Shown here one piece after another: positions 54,201 through 63,607 of a stretch of DNA of 64,000 nucleotides (positions are counted from its first letter, which is position 1; each line of letters begins with the position of its first letter). The notes under the pieces were generated by a model that ran no database searches, had not been told where the DNA came from, and saw only the letters and a program-made list of their open reading frames with translations. This stretch comes from Streptomyces ortus (GTDB lineage Bacteria; Actinomycetota; Actinomycetes; Streptomycetales; Streptomycetaceae). Location: positions 6,540,118 to 6,604,117 of the forward strand of contig NZ_JAIFZO010000002.1 of NCBI RefSeq assembly GCF_026341275.1. Direction: 5' to 3'. The position numbers and the translations under genes were made by a program.

Positions 54201-55139
54201 GTGGCGGGTGTGCTGCGCCAAGTGACCGCCGACCGATACGTGACCCCGCTGCGGGCGGGCGGCTCCGTGCCCGGAGTCGTCGAGGCCGACGACCTCGGGA
54301 CGTACGTCGTGAAGTTCACCGGCTCGGCGCAGGGCCGCAAGGCGCTGGTCGCCGAGGTGATCGTGGGTGAACTGGCACGCGCCCTGGGACTGCGGTTCCC
54401 CGAGCTGGTGCTGGTGCACTTCGATCCGGCGATCGCCGCGGACGAACCGCACCAGGAGGTCCAGGACCTGCTGCGGGCCAGCGCCGGGCTCAATCTCGGC
54501 ATGGACTATCTGTCGGGGGCCCGGGACTTCACCCCGGAGGTCGCGCAGGCGTTCGACGTCGATCCCCTGGAGGCGGGCCGGATCGTCTGGCTGGACGCCC
54601 TCACCGTCAACGTGGACCGCACGCGGCACAGCTCGAACCTGATGATCTGGCCCACGCTCGGCGTCGCACCCCCGAAGCTGTGGCTGATCGACCACGGGGC
54701 CGCGCTGGTCTTCCACCACCGCTGGGACCCGTCGTCCCCGGAGAAGGCGTCCCCGGAGAAGGCGTACGACTTCCGGCAGCACGCGCTCGGCGGCCACACC
54801 CCCGACACCCGCGCGGCGGACGCCGAACTCGCGCCCCGGGTGACGGAGGAACTGCTGCGCGCGATCACGGCCGAGGTGCCCGACGCCTGGCTCGCCGACG
54901 AGCCCGGTTTTGCGACGCCCGACGAGGTCCGCGAGGCCTACGTCGGCTATCTCCTCGCCCGGGTCAGGGCCTCCGCCGCCTGGCTCCCCACCGACTTCCC
55001 CACCCGGGAACAGCTCGCGGACGAAGAGGCCCGCCGGGCCGCGAAGACACAGCAGGGCCGGCCGGACTGGCTCAAGCGGGTCCCCGACCTGCACGGCAAA
55101 CCGGCGGCGCAACAGGATTGGTCGGTACACCTCGGATGA
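54201..55139 (+). CDS. HipA-like kinase-family protein
   Basis: A 312-residue protein of the HipA-like kinase family. GVVEADDLGTYVVKFTGSAQ gives a P-loop-like strand with the ATP-binding Lys. EVIVGELARALGLRFPELV and RIVWLDALTVNVDRTRHSSN hold the HipA-like catalytic loop (D-x-x-x-x-N), and KLWLIDHGAALVFH the metal-binding Asp. No HipB-like antitoxin gene is beside it, so it is not a typical toxin pair. It is coupled by ATGA to a SelW-like gene. GTG 54201 or 54210 may be the start. Confidence 0.78.
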   Translation: MAGVLRQVTADRYVTPLRAGGSVPGVVEADDLGTYVVKFTGSAQGRKALVAEVIVGELARALGLRFPELVLVHFDPAIAADEPHQEVQDLLRASAGLNLGMDYLSGARDFTPEVAQAFDVDPLEAGRIVWLDALTVNVDRTRHSSNLMIWPTLGVAPPKLWLIDHGAALVFHHRWDPSSPEKASPEKAYDFRQHALGGHTPDTRAADAELAPRVTEELLRAITAEVPDAWLADEPGFATPDEVREAYVGYLLARVRASAAWLPTDFPTREQLADEEARRAAKTQQGRPDWLKRVPDLHGKPAAQQDWSVHLG

Positions 55140-55453
55140 CCACGGACAACACGCCCGCCGCCGGGACCGGGGGCACGACCGGGCAGCCGCACCGCGTGCA
55201 GATCGAGTACTGCACCCAGTGCCGCTGGCTGCCCCGCGCCTCCTGGCTCGCCCAGGAACTGCTCACCACCTTCGAGCAGGAGCTGACGGAGCTGGCGCTG
55301 AAGCCCGGCACCGGTGGCGTCTTCGTCGTACGCGTCGACGACGAGGTGGTCTGGGACCGCCGCGAGCAGGGCTTCCCCGAGCCGACGGCCGTGAAGCGCC
55401 TGGTACGCGACCGAGTGGCCCCGGAGAAGTCCCTGGGCCACTCGGAGAGGTAG
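55136..55453 (+). CDS. SelT/SelW/SelH-family (Rdx) protein
   Basis: A 105-residue thioredoxin-like protein. RVQIEYCTQCRWLPRASWLA contains the redox C-x-x-C of the SelW family, followed by FEQELTELALKPGTGGVF and RREQGFPEPTAVKRLVRD, all standard. The Cys at the SelW selenocysteine position is ordinary cysteine. Probably a thiol redox protein of the cytoplasm. ATGA overlap ties it to the HipA-like gene. Same pairing is seen in other streptomycetes as far as I recall. Confidence 0.88.
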   Translation: MTTDNTPAAGTGGTTGQPHRVQIEYCTQCRWLPRASWLAQELLTTFEQELTELALKPGTGGVFVVRVDDEVVWDRREQGFPEPTAVKRLVRDRVAPEKSLGHSER

Positions 55454-55475
55454 TGCCCGCCGCTCCGGGCGACGC

Positions 55476-57110
<1,635 letters not shown>

Positions 57111-57215
57111 GAGCTGTCACTTCCTTCGCGAACGTGGCACCGGGTGCCAGTCGGCCGGGTTCGGCGGTGGACGCCCGTCGGGAGGCCGGGCGCTTCTGAG
57201 CAGTGGATTCAGTGG

Positions 57216-57256
57216 ATACTAGTTTCCTCATGGTGGAAGTTCAATGTTTTGTTGAC
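57216..57256 (-). promoter_or_regulatory. aceB promoter with embedded AllR-type operator
   Basis: Read on the minus strand: TCAACAAAACATTGAA overlaps -35 TTGAAC (57244-57239), then a 17-base spacer holding TTCCACCATGAGGAA (57238-57224) and -10 TAGTAT (57221-57216). An operator filling the spacer would block polymerase. Confidence 0.75.
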
Positions 57257-57304
57257 GTCGAGACTCTTCGGATCGAGACAAGGTGGCGCTCGGTGCCACC
57301 CCGC

Positions 57305-57907
57305 TCACTCCAGGTACCGGGCCAGGTCCGCCGCCGTGTCGATGTCGTAGGGCCGGGCCACGTCCGCGCACTCGACGAGGGTGATCGCGTCCGCGTGGAC
57401 CTTCAGATAGGCGCGTGCCCCCTGGTCGCCGGTCGCAGTCGCGGCGATCCCCGCCCAGTGGTCGGCGCCGAGCAGGACGGGGTGGCCCCGCTTCCCCTCG
57501 TACGAGGCCGAGGCGAGCGTCGCGGGGGAGCGGTGGGCGGCCAGCAGGCGGGCCGTCGCCTCCGGTCCGATGCCCGGCTGGTCGACCAGCGACACCAGGG
57601 CGCCCGTGACCCCCGTACCCCGCAGGGACTCCAGCCCGGCCCGCAGCGAGGACCCCATGCCCTCCTCCCACTCCGGGTTGTCCACCAGTACGCAGCCGGA
57701 GAGGTCCGCCCGCTCCCGTACGGCGTCCGCCCGCGCTCCCAGCACCACATGGACGCGGGTGCAGCCGGCCTCGCGCAGCACCCCGGCCGCGTGCTCCACC
57801 AGGGGGCGCCCGCGGTGTTCGAGGAGCGCCTTGGGCCGTCCGCCGAGGCGTCGGCCGCCGCCCGCGGCGAGCAGCAGTCCGGCCACCTGGCCGTCGTTGT
57901 CCGTCAT
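57305..57907 (-). CDS. MobA/MocA-like nucleotidyltransferase
   Basis: A 200-residue NTP-transferase. The N-terminal GLLLAAGGGRRLGGRPKALL is the nucleotide-binding signature; LVSLVDQPGIGPEATARLL holds the metal-binding Asp. It resembles MocA-type cytidylyl/guanylyltransferases that finish the molybdenum cofactor of xanthine dehydrogenase-class enzymes. Those enzymes make urate, and this gene lies beside aceB in the purine regulon, so MoCo processing is a fair inference. Divergent operator region of aceB lies just upstream on the other side. Confidence 0.8.
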   Translation of the reverse strand: MTDNDGQVAGLLLAAGGGRRLGGRPKALLEHRGRPLVEHAAGVLREAGCTRVHVVLGARADAVRERADLSGCVLVDNPEWEEGMGSSLRAGLESLRGTGVTGALVSLVDQPGIGPEATARLLAAHRSPATLASASYEGKRGHPVLLGADHWAGIAATATGDQGARAYLKVHADAITLVECADVARPYDIDTAADLARYLE

Positions 57908-58082
57908 GCCTCCTGCATACCTGACCGGTGGGCGGGATCAGGGTGTCGGGGGGCTGAATTTCGGTCCGTGCGGTGGCGCCCACCGCACCGGGTGGCGTTT
58001 ACTTGCCCGCGTCCCCGGCGCCCGATCAACGCCACGGGGCGGTCGGGCGGGAGCGACGAGGCGGCGCGCCAGGGGGAGAGCT

Positions 58083-58397
58083 GTGTTGCGGAGCTTGGGG
58101 CAGAGATCAGTGACCGGCAGCGACGAGGATCCGAGAGTGGCGCAGTTGCGGGCGGCCGTTTCCAGGCTGCGCCGTGAACTGGCCGCGCTCCCGGCGGACT
58201 TCCCCGACCGCGGCATCGCGGAGGACGAACTCGCGACGCTCGCGGCGATGGCCCTCGGCGGCATCCCGGAGGTCCCGCGCCTGCGCCGCTCGCTGCTGCT
58301 GGTCGCCGGTTCCATCGGTTCCGTCAGCGCGCTGGCCACCGGACTCGCCGCGGTACGCACAGCGGTCGACCTCTTCGGGGACGCGCCGCGCCGGTAA
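58083..58397 (+). CDS. DUF5955-type small hypothetical protein
   Basis: A 104-residue GTG-started protein. DPRVAQLRAAVSRLRRELAA forms a coiled-coil-like helix, then DFPDRGIAEDELATLAAMAL and a hydrophobic SLLLVAGSIGSVSALATGL. It closely resembles small proteins I recall from Streptomyces annotated DUF5955, of unknown function. GGGGGAG ends 4 bases before GTG at 58083; a GTG at 58110 is an alternative. It stands alone between the nucleotidyltransferase and the allR-like gene. Confidence 0.7.
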   Translation: MLRSLGQRSVTGSDEDPRVAQLRAAVSRLRRELAALPADFPDRGIAEDELATLAAMALGGIPEVPRLRRSLLLVAGSIGSVSALATGLAAVRTAVDLFGDAPRR

Positions 58398-58544
58398 GTC
58401 CCGGGCGGGGCAGGCGGGTTGAGCCCGTGCCACCGGGGCCGACATCGTGGGGCCGGGCGGTGGGACGGGGGCCGGGCCCGAGCGTCGGGGCGGGGGCGCT
58501 CGCTGCGTGCGAGGTTGCCCGGTGGGTCTGGGGTCCGGGGTCGC

Positions 58545-59357
58545 TCAGGCGGCGGGGCCGGAGTTCGCCAGTGCCTCCGACAGCTCCGCCGCGACCTGCT
58601 GCAGCACGGGCACGATCCGCTCGGTGGCCGTCTCCGTGACGCGGCCGGCCGGTCCGGAGATCGAAATCGCCGCCGCCGTGGGGGAGTTGGGTACGGAGAC
58701 CGCGAGGCAGCGGACCCCGATCTCCTGCTCGTTGTCGTCCACCGCGTAACCGGTGCGGCGCACCTCTTCGAGCGCGCTCAGGAAGCCGTCCGGCGTCGTG
58801 ATGGTCTTGTCCGTCGCGGCGGGCATGCCCGTACGGGACAGCAGCGCGCGCACCTCGTCGGCCGGGACGTGGGCCAGCAGCGCCTTGCCGACGCCCGTGG
58901 AGTGCGGCAGCACCCGGCGCCCCACCTCGGTGAACATCCGCATCGAGTGCCTCGACGGCACCTGCGCCACGTACACGATCTCGTCGCCGTCGAGCAGGGC
59001 CATGTTCGCCGTCTCGCCGGTCTCCTCGACGAGCCGGGCCAGATAAGGGCGGGCCCAGGTGCCGAGCAGCCGGGACGCCGACTCGCCGAGCCGGATCAGA
59101 CGCGGGCCGAGCGCATAGCGCCGGTTGGTCTGCTGACGTACATAACCGCAGACCACGAGGGTGCGCATCAGGCGGTGAATGGTGGGCAGTGGCAGCCCGC
59201 TGCTCGCGGAGAGCTCGCTCAGCCCGACCTCACCGCCCGCGTCCGCCATCCGCTCCAGCAGGTCGAAGGCGCGCTCTAGGGACTGGACGCCACCGCCGGC
59301 GGCAGCCGGCTTGGTGGCGACCTCGGCGGAGGCGTCGCTGGCGCTGGACGTCGGCAC
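58545..59357 (-). CDS. allR: IclR-family repressor of allantoin/glyoxylate genes (AllR-like)
   Basis: A 270-residue IclR-family regulator with GTG start. Winged helix: VQSLERAFDLLERMADAGGE, VGLSELSASSGLPLPTIHRLM. The effector domain has the conserved YVAQVPSRHSMRMFTEVGRR, LPHSTGVGKALLAHVP and IGVRCLAVSVPN. In S. coelicolor, AllR represses the allantoin pathway genes and is released by a pathway intermediate. Its position divergent from allantoinase, and matching operator sites in front of allB, gcl, hyi, aceB and itself, support the same role. The gap also gives autoregulation. Confidence 0.9.
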   Translation of the reverse strand: MPTSSASDASAEVATKPAAAGGGVQSLERAFDLLERMADAGGEVGLSELSASSGLPLPTIHRLMRTLVVCGYVRQQTNRRYALGPRLIRLGESASRLLGTWARPYLARLVEETGETANMALLDGDEIVYVAQVPSRHSMRMFTEVGRRVLPHSTGVGKALLAHVPADEVRALLSRTGMPAATDKTITTPDGFLSALEEVRRTGYAVDDNEQEIGVRCLAVSVPNSPTAAAISISGPAGRVTETATERIVPVLQQVAAELSEALANSGPAA

Positions 59358-59437
59358 GGGCGCGGTCCTTTCAGACGGGCAGGCAGGTGGGAAGCCTACC
59401 CGGCAGTTGGTTGACTGCAGGGCTGCGTGTGATTAGG

Positions 59438-59473
59438 TTCTGCTGTGCGGAATTCTATTTCCGCTTTGTGGAA
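59438..59473. promoter_or_regulatory. Tandem AllR-type operators upstream of allR
   Basis: TTCTGCTGTGCGGAA (59438-59452) and TTCCGCTTTGTGGAA (59459-59473) are again 21 bp apart, 80-116 bases upstream of the regulator start. They suit autoregulation. Confidence 0.72.
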
Positions 59474-59549
59474 ACGTCCAGTGGTGGTCGTCGGTGAGGG
59501 TGGCGCTCGGGCCGACCCTTGACGGCGCGGGGTGCGGAGTGAAGACTCC

Positions 59550-59581
59550 TTCAACAGAACGTTGAATTCCGTTACGCGGAA
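59550..59581 (+). promoter_or_regulatory. allB promoter region with inverted repeat and AllR-type operator
   Basis: TTCAACAGAACGTTGAA (59550-59566) is followed directly by TTCCGTTACGCGGAA (59567-59581), mirroring the order seen at the aceB promoter. A -35-like TTGAAT spans the junction. Confidence 0.7.
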
Positions 59582-59623
59582 GTTAACGACCGCAGCAGAG
59601 GTCCGGCTTGGAAAGGGGTACCG

Positions 59624-60973
59624 GTGTCCGACGACGGCCTGGTCGAACTGGTTTTGCGCTCGACGCGCGTCATCACTCCCGAAGGGACGCGCGCGGCCTC
59701 GGTCGCCGTCTCCGCGGGGAGGATCACCGCCGTGCTCGCGCACGACGCCGAAGTGCCCGCCGGGGCCCGCCTGGAGGACTTCGGCGACGACGTCCTGCTG
59801 CCCGGACTCGTCGACACCCACGTACACGTCAACGACCCGGGCCGCACGGAGTGGGAGGGCTTCTGGACCGCCACCCGCGCCGCCGCGGCGGGCGGCATCA
59901 CGACCCTGGTCGACATGCCCCTCAACTCCCTTCCGCCCACCACGATGGTCGACCACCTCCGTACGAAGAAGGACGTCGCCTGCTCCAAGGCGCACATCGA
60001 CGTCGGGTTCTGGGGCGGCGCCCTGCCCGACAACGTCAAGGATCTGAGGCCGCTGCACGACGCGGGCGTCTTCGGCTTCAAGGCGTTCCTGTCGCCCTCC
60101 GGGGTCGACGAGTTCCCCGAACTGGACCAGGGCCAACTCGCCCTGTCCCTCGCGGAGATCGCCGGATTCGGCGGACTGCTGATCGTGCACGCGGAGGACC
60201 CGCACCACCTGGCGGCGGCCCCGCAGAAGGGCGGCCGCAAGTACGCGGACTTCCTGGCCTCGCGACCGCGCGACGCCGAGAACACGGCCATCGGCGGCCT
60301 CATCGCGCAGGCCGGGCGCCTCGACGCGCGCGTGCACGTCCTGCACCTGTCGTCCAGCGACGCGCTCCCGCTGATAGCGGCGGCCAAGCGCGAGGGCGTA
60401 CGGGTCACGGCGGAGACCTGTCCGCACTATCTGACGCTCACCGCCGAGGAAGTCCCGGACGGGGCCAGCGAGTTCAAGTGCTGCCCGCCCATCCGCGAGG
60501 CCGCCAACCAGGACCTGCTGTGGCAGGCGCTGGCCGACGGCACGATCGACTGCGTGGTCACCGACCACTCGCCGTCGACGGCCGACCTGAAGACCGACGA
60601 CTTCGCGACCGCGTGGGGCGGCATCTCCGGACTGCAGCTCAGCCTGTCGGCCGTCTGGACGGAGGCCCGCAAGCGCGGGCACACCCTGGAGGACGTGGTC
60701 CGCTGGATGTCCTCCCGCACGGCGGAACTGGTCGGCCTCGCCGACCGCAAGGGCGCCATCGAGGCGGGCCGCGACGCCGACTTCGCGGTCCTCGCGCCCG
60801 ATGAGACGTTCACCGTCGATCCGGCGGCGCTCCAGCACCGCAACCGCGTCACCGCGTACGCGGGCCGGACCCTGCACGGCGTGGTCCGCTCCACCTGGCT
60901 GCGCGGCGAACGCGTGATGTCCGAGGGCGAGTTCACCGCCCCGACCGGCCAACTCCTCTCCCGCCGGAGGTAG
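59624..60973 (+). CDS. allB: Allantoinase
   Basis: A 449-residue cyclic amidohydrolase opening allantoin to allantoate. Binuclear metal ligands: HVHVNDPG near residue 62, the carboxylated Lys in FGFKAFLSPSGV, His in IVHAEDPHHL, His in VLHLSSSDALP and Asp in TDHSPSTADLK. VTAETCPHYLTL is also typical. GAAAGGGG precedes GTG at 59624. Followed after 86 bases by allantoicase in the same direction, with the regulator gene divergent. Starts with VSDDGLVELVLR. Confidence 0.96.
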   Translation: MSDDGLVELVLRSTRVITPEGTRAASVAVSAGRITAVLAHDAEVPAGARLEDFGDDVLLPGLVDTHVHVNDPGRTEWEGFWTATRAAAAGGITTLVDMPLNSLPPTTMVDHLRTKKDVACSKAHIDVGFWGGALPDNVKDLRPLHDAGVFGFKAFLSPSGVDEFPELDQGQLALSLAEIAGFGGLLIVHAEDPHHLAAAPQKGGRKYADFLASRPRDAENTAIGGLIAQAGRLDARVHVLHLSSSDALPLIAAAKREGVRVTAETCPHYLTLTAEEVPDGASEFKCCPPIREAANQDLLWQALADGTIDCVVTDHSPSTADLKTDDFATAWGGISGLQLSLSAVWTEARKRGHTLEDVVRWMSSRTAELVGLADRKGAIEAGRDADFAVLAPDETFTVDPAALQHRNRVTAYAGRTLHGVVRSTWLRGERVMSEGEFTAPTGQLLSRRR

Positions 60974-61059
60974 TCCGCACCACTGTCCGCCCGGCACCCC
61001 ACGTCCGCCCGGCACCCCGCACCGCGCGGCGGCCGACCCAGAAAGGAAGACCTGATCAC

Positions 61060-62193
61060 GTGACCGAGCAGCGACAGCAGCCCTCTTCGGCTCGTTTCAC
61101 CGGCGACGCGAACCCCTATGGCGGCGGTGACCCGTACGCGGACCACCGCACCGCCGACTTCCCCTTCACCCGGTACGCCAACCTCGCCGACCGGCAGCTG
61201 GGCGCCGCGGTCGTCGCCGCCAACGACGAGTTCTTCGCCCACCGCGAGAACCTGCTGCTGCCCGGGCCGGCCGAGTTCGACCCCGAGCACTTCGGCCACA
61301 AGGGCAAGGTCATGGACGGCTGGGAGACCCGCCGCCGACGCGGTGCCTCCGCCGACCACCCGTGGCCCACGGCGGACGACCACGACTGGGCGCTCATCCG
61401 CCTGGGCGCCCCCGGCATCGTCCACGGGATCGTCGTCGACACCGCCCACTTCCGGGGCAACTACCCGCAGGCGGTGTCCGTCGAAGGAACCTCGGTACCC
61501 GGATCGCCGTCCCCCGAGGACCTCCTCGCGGACGACGTCAAGTGGACAACTCTCGTACCCCGTACGGAGATCGGCGGCCACGCCGCCAACGGGTTCGCCG
61601 TCGGGGCCGGGCAGCTCATCACCCACCTGCGTGTCAACCAGCACCCGGACGGCGGCATCGCGCGCCTGCGCGTCCACGGCGAAGTCGTCCCGGACCCGCG
61701 GTGGCTCTCCGTCCTCGGCGCCTTCGACGTGGTCGCCCTGGAGAACGGCGGCCACGTGGAGGACGCCTCCGACCGCTTCTACTCGCCCCCCACCAACACC
61801 ATCCAGCCGGGTCGCTCCCACAAGATGGACGACGGCTGGGAGACGCGGCGGCGGCGGGACCGGGGCCACGACTGGATCCGCTACCAGCTGGTCGCACGGT
61901 CCGAGATCCGCGCGATCGAGATCGACACGGCGTATCTGAAGGGCAACTCGGCGGGGTGGGCGTCGGTCTCCGTCCGGGACGGCGCGGACGGGGAGTGGCG
62001 GGAGGCCCTGCCCCGGACCCGGCTCCAGCCCGACACCAACCACCGCTTCGTCCTCGCCGCCCCGGCCGTCGGCACGCACGCGCGCGTGGACATCTATCCG
62101 GACGGCGGAATTTCACGCCTGCGCCTGTTCGGGGCGCTGACGGAGGAGGGGGCGGCGGCGCTGCGGTCCCGCCACGAGGACCTCGGCGGTTAG
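61060..62193 (+). CDS. alc: Allantoicase
   Basis: A 377-residue allantoicase that splits allantoate to ureidoglycolate and urea. The two internal repeats typical of the family each contain a DGWETRRRR stretch: KGKVMDGWETRRRR near residue 87 and SHKMDDGWETRRRRDRGHDW near residue 255. ALIRLGAPGIVHGIVVDTAHF and NQHPDGGIARLRVHGEVV are other landmarks. AAAGGAAG precedes GTG at 61060. It completes the allantoin branch whose glyoxylate product is used by gcl and aceB. Confidence 0.96.
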   Translation: MTEQRQQPSSARFTGDANPYGGGDPYADHRTADFPFTRYANLADRQLGAAVVAANDEFFAHRENLLLPGPAEFDPEHFGHKGKVMDGWETRRRRGASADHPWPTADDHDWALIRLGAPGIVHGIVVDTAHFRGNYPQAVSVEGTSVPGSPSPEDLLADDVKWTTLVPRTEIGGHAANGFAVGAGQLITHLRVNQHPDGGIARLRVHGEVVPDPRWLSVLGAFDVVALENGGHVEDASDRFYSPPTNTIQPGRSHKMDDGWETRRRRDRGHDWIRYQLVARSEIRAIEIDTAYLKGNSAGWASVSVRDGADGEWREALPRTRLQPDTNHRFVLAAPAVGTHARVDIYPDGGISRLRLFGALTEEGAAALRSRHEDLGG

Positions 62194-62245
62194 CGAAGCA
62201 ATCCCCGGGGGCCGGCCCCCGTACCCCCGAGCCGGGGGCGGGGGT

Positions 62246-62443
62246 GTCCTCAAACGCCGGACGGGCTGATAGGCGTAAGTCCTCAGGCGCCGGACGGGCT
62301 GATAGGCGTAAGTCCTCAGGCGCCGGACGGGCTGACAGGCGTAAGTCCTCAGGCGCCGGACGGGCTGACAGGCGTAAGTCCTCAGGCGCCGGAGGCCCTG
62401 AGAAGCGCTTGCCCTCAAGCGCCGCCGGCCGCGGCGGTGCCGC
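62246..62443 (+). repeat. Tandem 33-bp repeats (about six copies) after allantoicase
   Basis: Units begin GTCCTCAGGCGCCGGACGGG at 62246, 62279, 62312, 62345 and 62378, an exact 33-base period, with a degenerate sixth at 62411. The core CGCCGGACGGGCTG is the same as in the hairpin at 45.5 kb. It fills the 297-base convergent gap to the inositol dehydrogenase-like gene. Confidence 0.88.
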
Positions 62444-62491
62444 AGCCGACCCCGCGTCTCCCCCCGCCAACCCCCCTCGGCCGGCGGCCGG

Positions 62492-63505
62492 TCAGTCCCG
62501 GCCGCCCGGGATCTCCGACAGCGGCACCGAGCGCCGCCCGCGCCGCGACAACTCGCACGCCTCCGCGATCCGCAACGCGTGCAGCGCCTCGCGCCCGTCA
62601 CACGGATTCGCCCGCTCCCCGCGCACCACCTCGACGAACGCGTGCAGCTCCGCCTCGTACGCCGGCCCGAACCGCTCCAGGAACCCCGTCCACGGCTTGG
62701 TGGCCGCGGGCGGGCCCGCCGGTTCGGTGGAGGCGATCGGCGTACGGTCGTCGAGCCCGACCCCGACCTGGTCCAGCTCCCCGGCCAGCTCCATGCGGAC
62801 GTCGTATCCCGCACCGTTCAGCCGCGTCGCCGTGGCCGTGGCGAGTGTGCCGTCGTCCAGTGTGAGGACGGCCGCCGCCGTGTCGATGTCGCCCGCCTCG
62901 CGGAACATCGCGGGCCCGGCGTCCGACCCCATCGCGTAGACCTCGGTGACCTCACGCCCGGTGACCCACCGCAGCATGTCGAAGTCGTGCACGAGCGTGT
63001 CCCGGTACAGCCCGCCGGACAGCGGCAGATGCTCGACGGGCGGCGGCGCCTGATCCGAGGTCATCGCGCGCACGGTGTGCAGCCGGCCGAGCTGCCCCGA
63101 CCGCACCACCTCCCGCGCGGCCGAGTACCCCGCGTCGAAGCGCCGCTGGAACCCCATCTGAAGGATCGTTCCGGCGGTCTCGACCTCCGCGATGGCGGTG
63201 AGCGTACCCGCCAGATCGAGGGCTATGGGCTTCTCGCAGAACACGGGCAGCCCGGCGCGGGCCGCGCGACCGATCAGTTCGCCGTGTGCCGAGGTGGCCG
63301 CGGTGATGACCACGGCGTCCACACCCCAGGTGAAGATCTCGTCCACGCCGGGTGCCGCGGTGGCACCTAAGCGGTCCGCGAGCCGACGGGCTCGTACGGG
63401 GTCCGCGTCCGTGACGATGAGGGAGCCGCCCACCTCGCGGTGGCGGCTGAGGGCGGTCGCATGAAATGTACCGATACGACCCGTCCCGATGAGTCCGATG
63501 CGCAT
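62492..63505 (-). CDS. Gfo/Idh/MocA oxidoreductase, inositol 2-dehydrogenase-like
   Basis: A 337-residue NAD-dependent oxidoreductase. MRIGLIGTGRIGTFHATAL is the Rossmann start; FCEKPIALDLAGTL carries the EKP signature; FQRRFDAGYSAAREVVRSG and LVHDFDMLRWVTG hold the substrate-site residues. Length and motifs match myo-inositol 2-dehydrogenases (IolG type), though relatives act on other sugars. The start at 63505 removes an unsupported leader. It is divergent from a GntR regulator with a palindrome between, suggesting an inositol or sugar catabolic locus continuing outside the window. Confidence 0.8.
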   Translation of the reverse strand: MRIGLIGTGRIGTFHATALSRHREVGGSLIVTDADPVRARRLADRLGATAAPGVDEIFTWGVDAVVITAATSAHGELIGRAARAGLPVFCEKPIALDLAGTLTAIAEVETAGTILQMGFQRRFDAGYSAAREVVRSGQLGRLHTVRAMTSDQAPPPVEHLPLSGGLYRDTLVHDFDMLRWVTGREVTEVYAMGSDAGPAMFREAGDIDTAAAVLTLDDGTLATATATRLNGAGYDVRMELAGELDQVGVGLDDRTPIASTEPAGPPAATKPWTGFLERFGPAYEAELHAFVEVVRGERANPCDGREALHALRIAEACELSRRGRRSVPLSEIPGGRD

Positions 63506-63545
63506 GCGACAAAGTTGAGGGCGAACCCTACACCCTGTCAACTCT

Positions 63546-63557
63546 TTGTCCGGACAA
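63546..63557. promoter_or_regulatory. GntR-type operator
   Basis: TTGTCCGGACAA is a perfect 12-base palindrome in the divergent gap. It lies 41-52 bases from the dehydrogenase-like start and about 50 bases from the regulator start. It suits control of both by the GntR protein. Confidence 0.65.
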
Positions 63558-63607
63558 TCGAACCTCACAACTTCCCGTCAACATGCACCGGAGCTACGCT
63601 CGGGCCC

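Noticed and set aside
54201..55139. HipAB toxin-antitoxin pair
   Set aside because: No HipB-like helix-turn-helix gene precedes the kinase; the neighbour is SelW-like.
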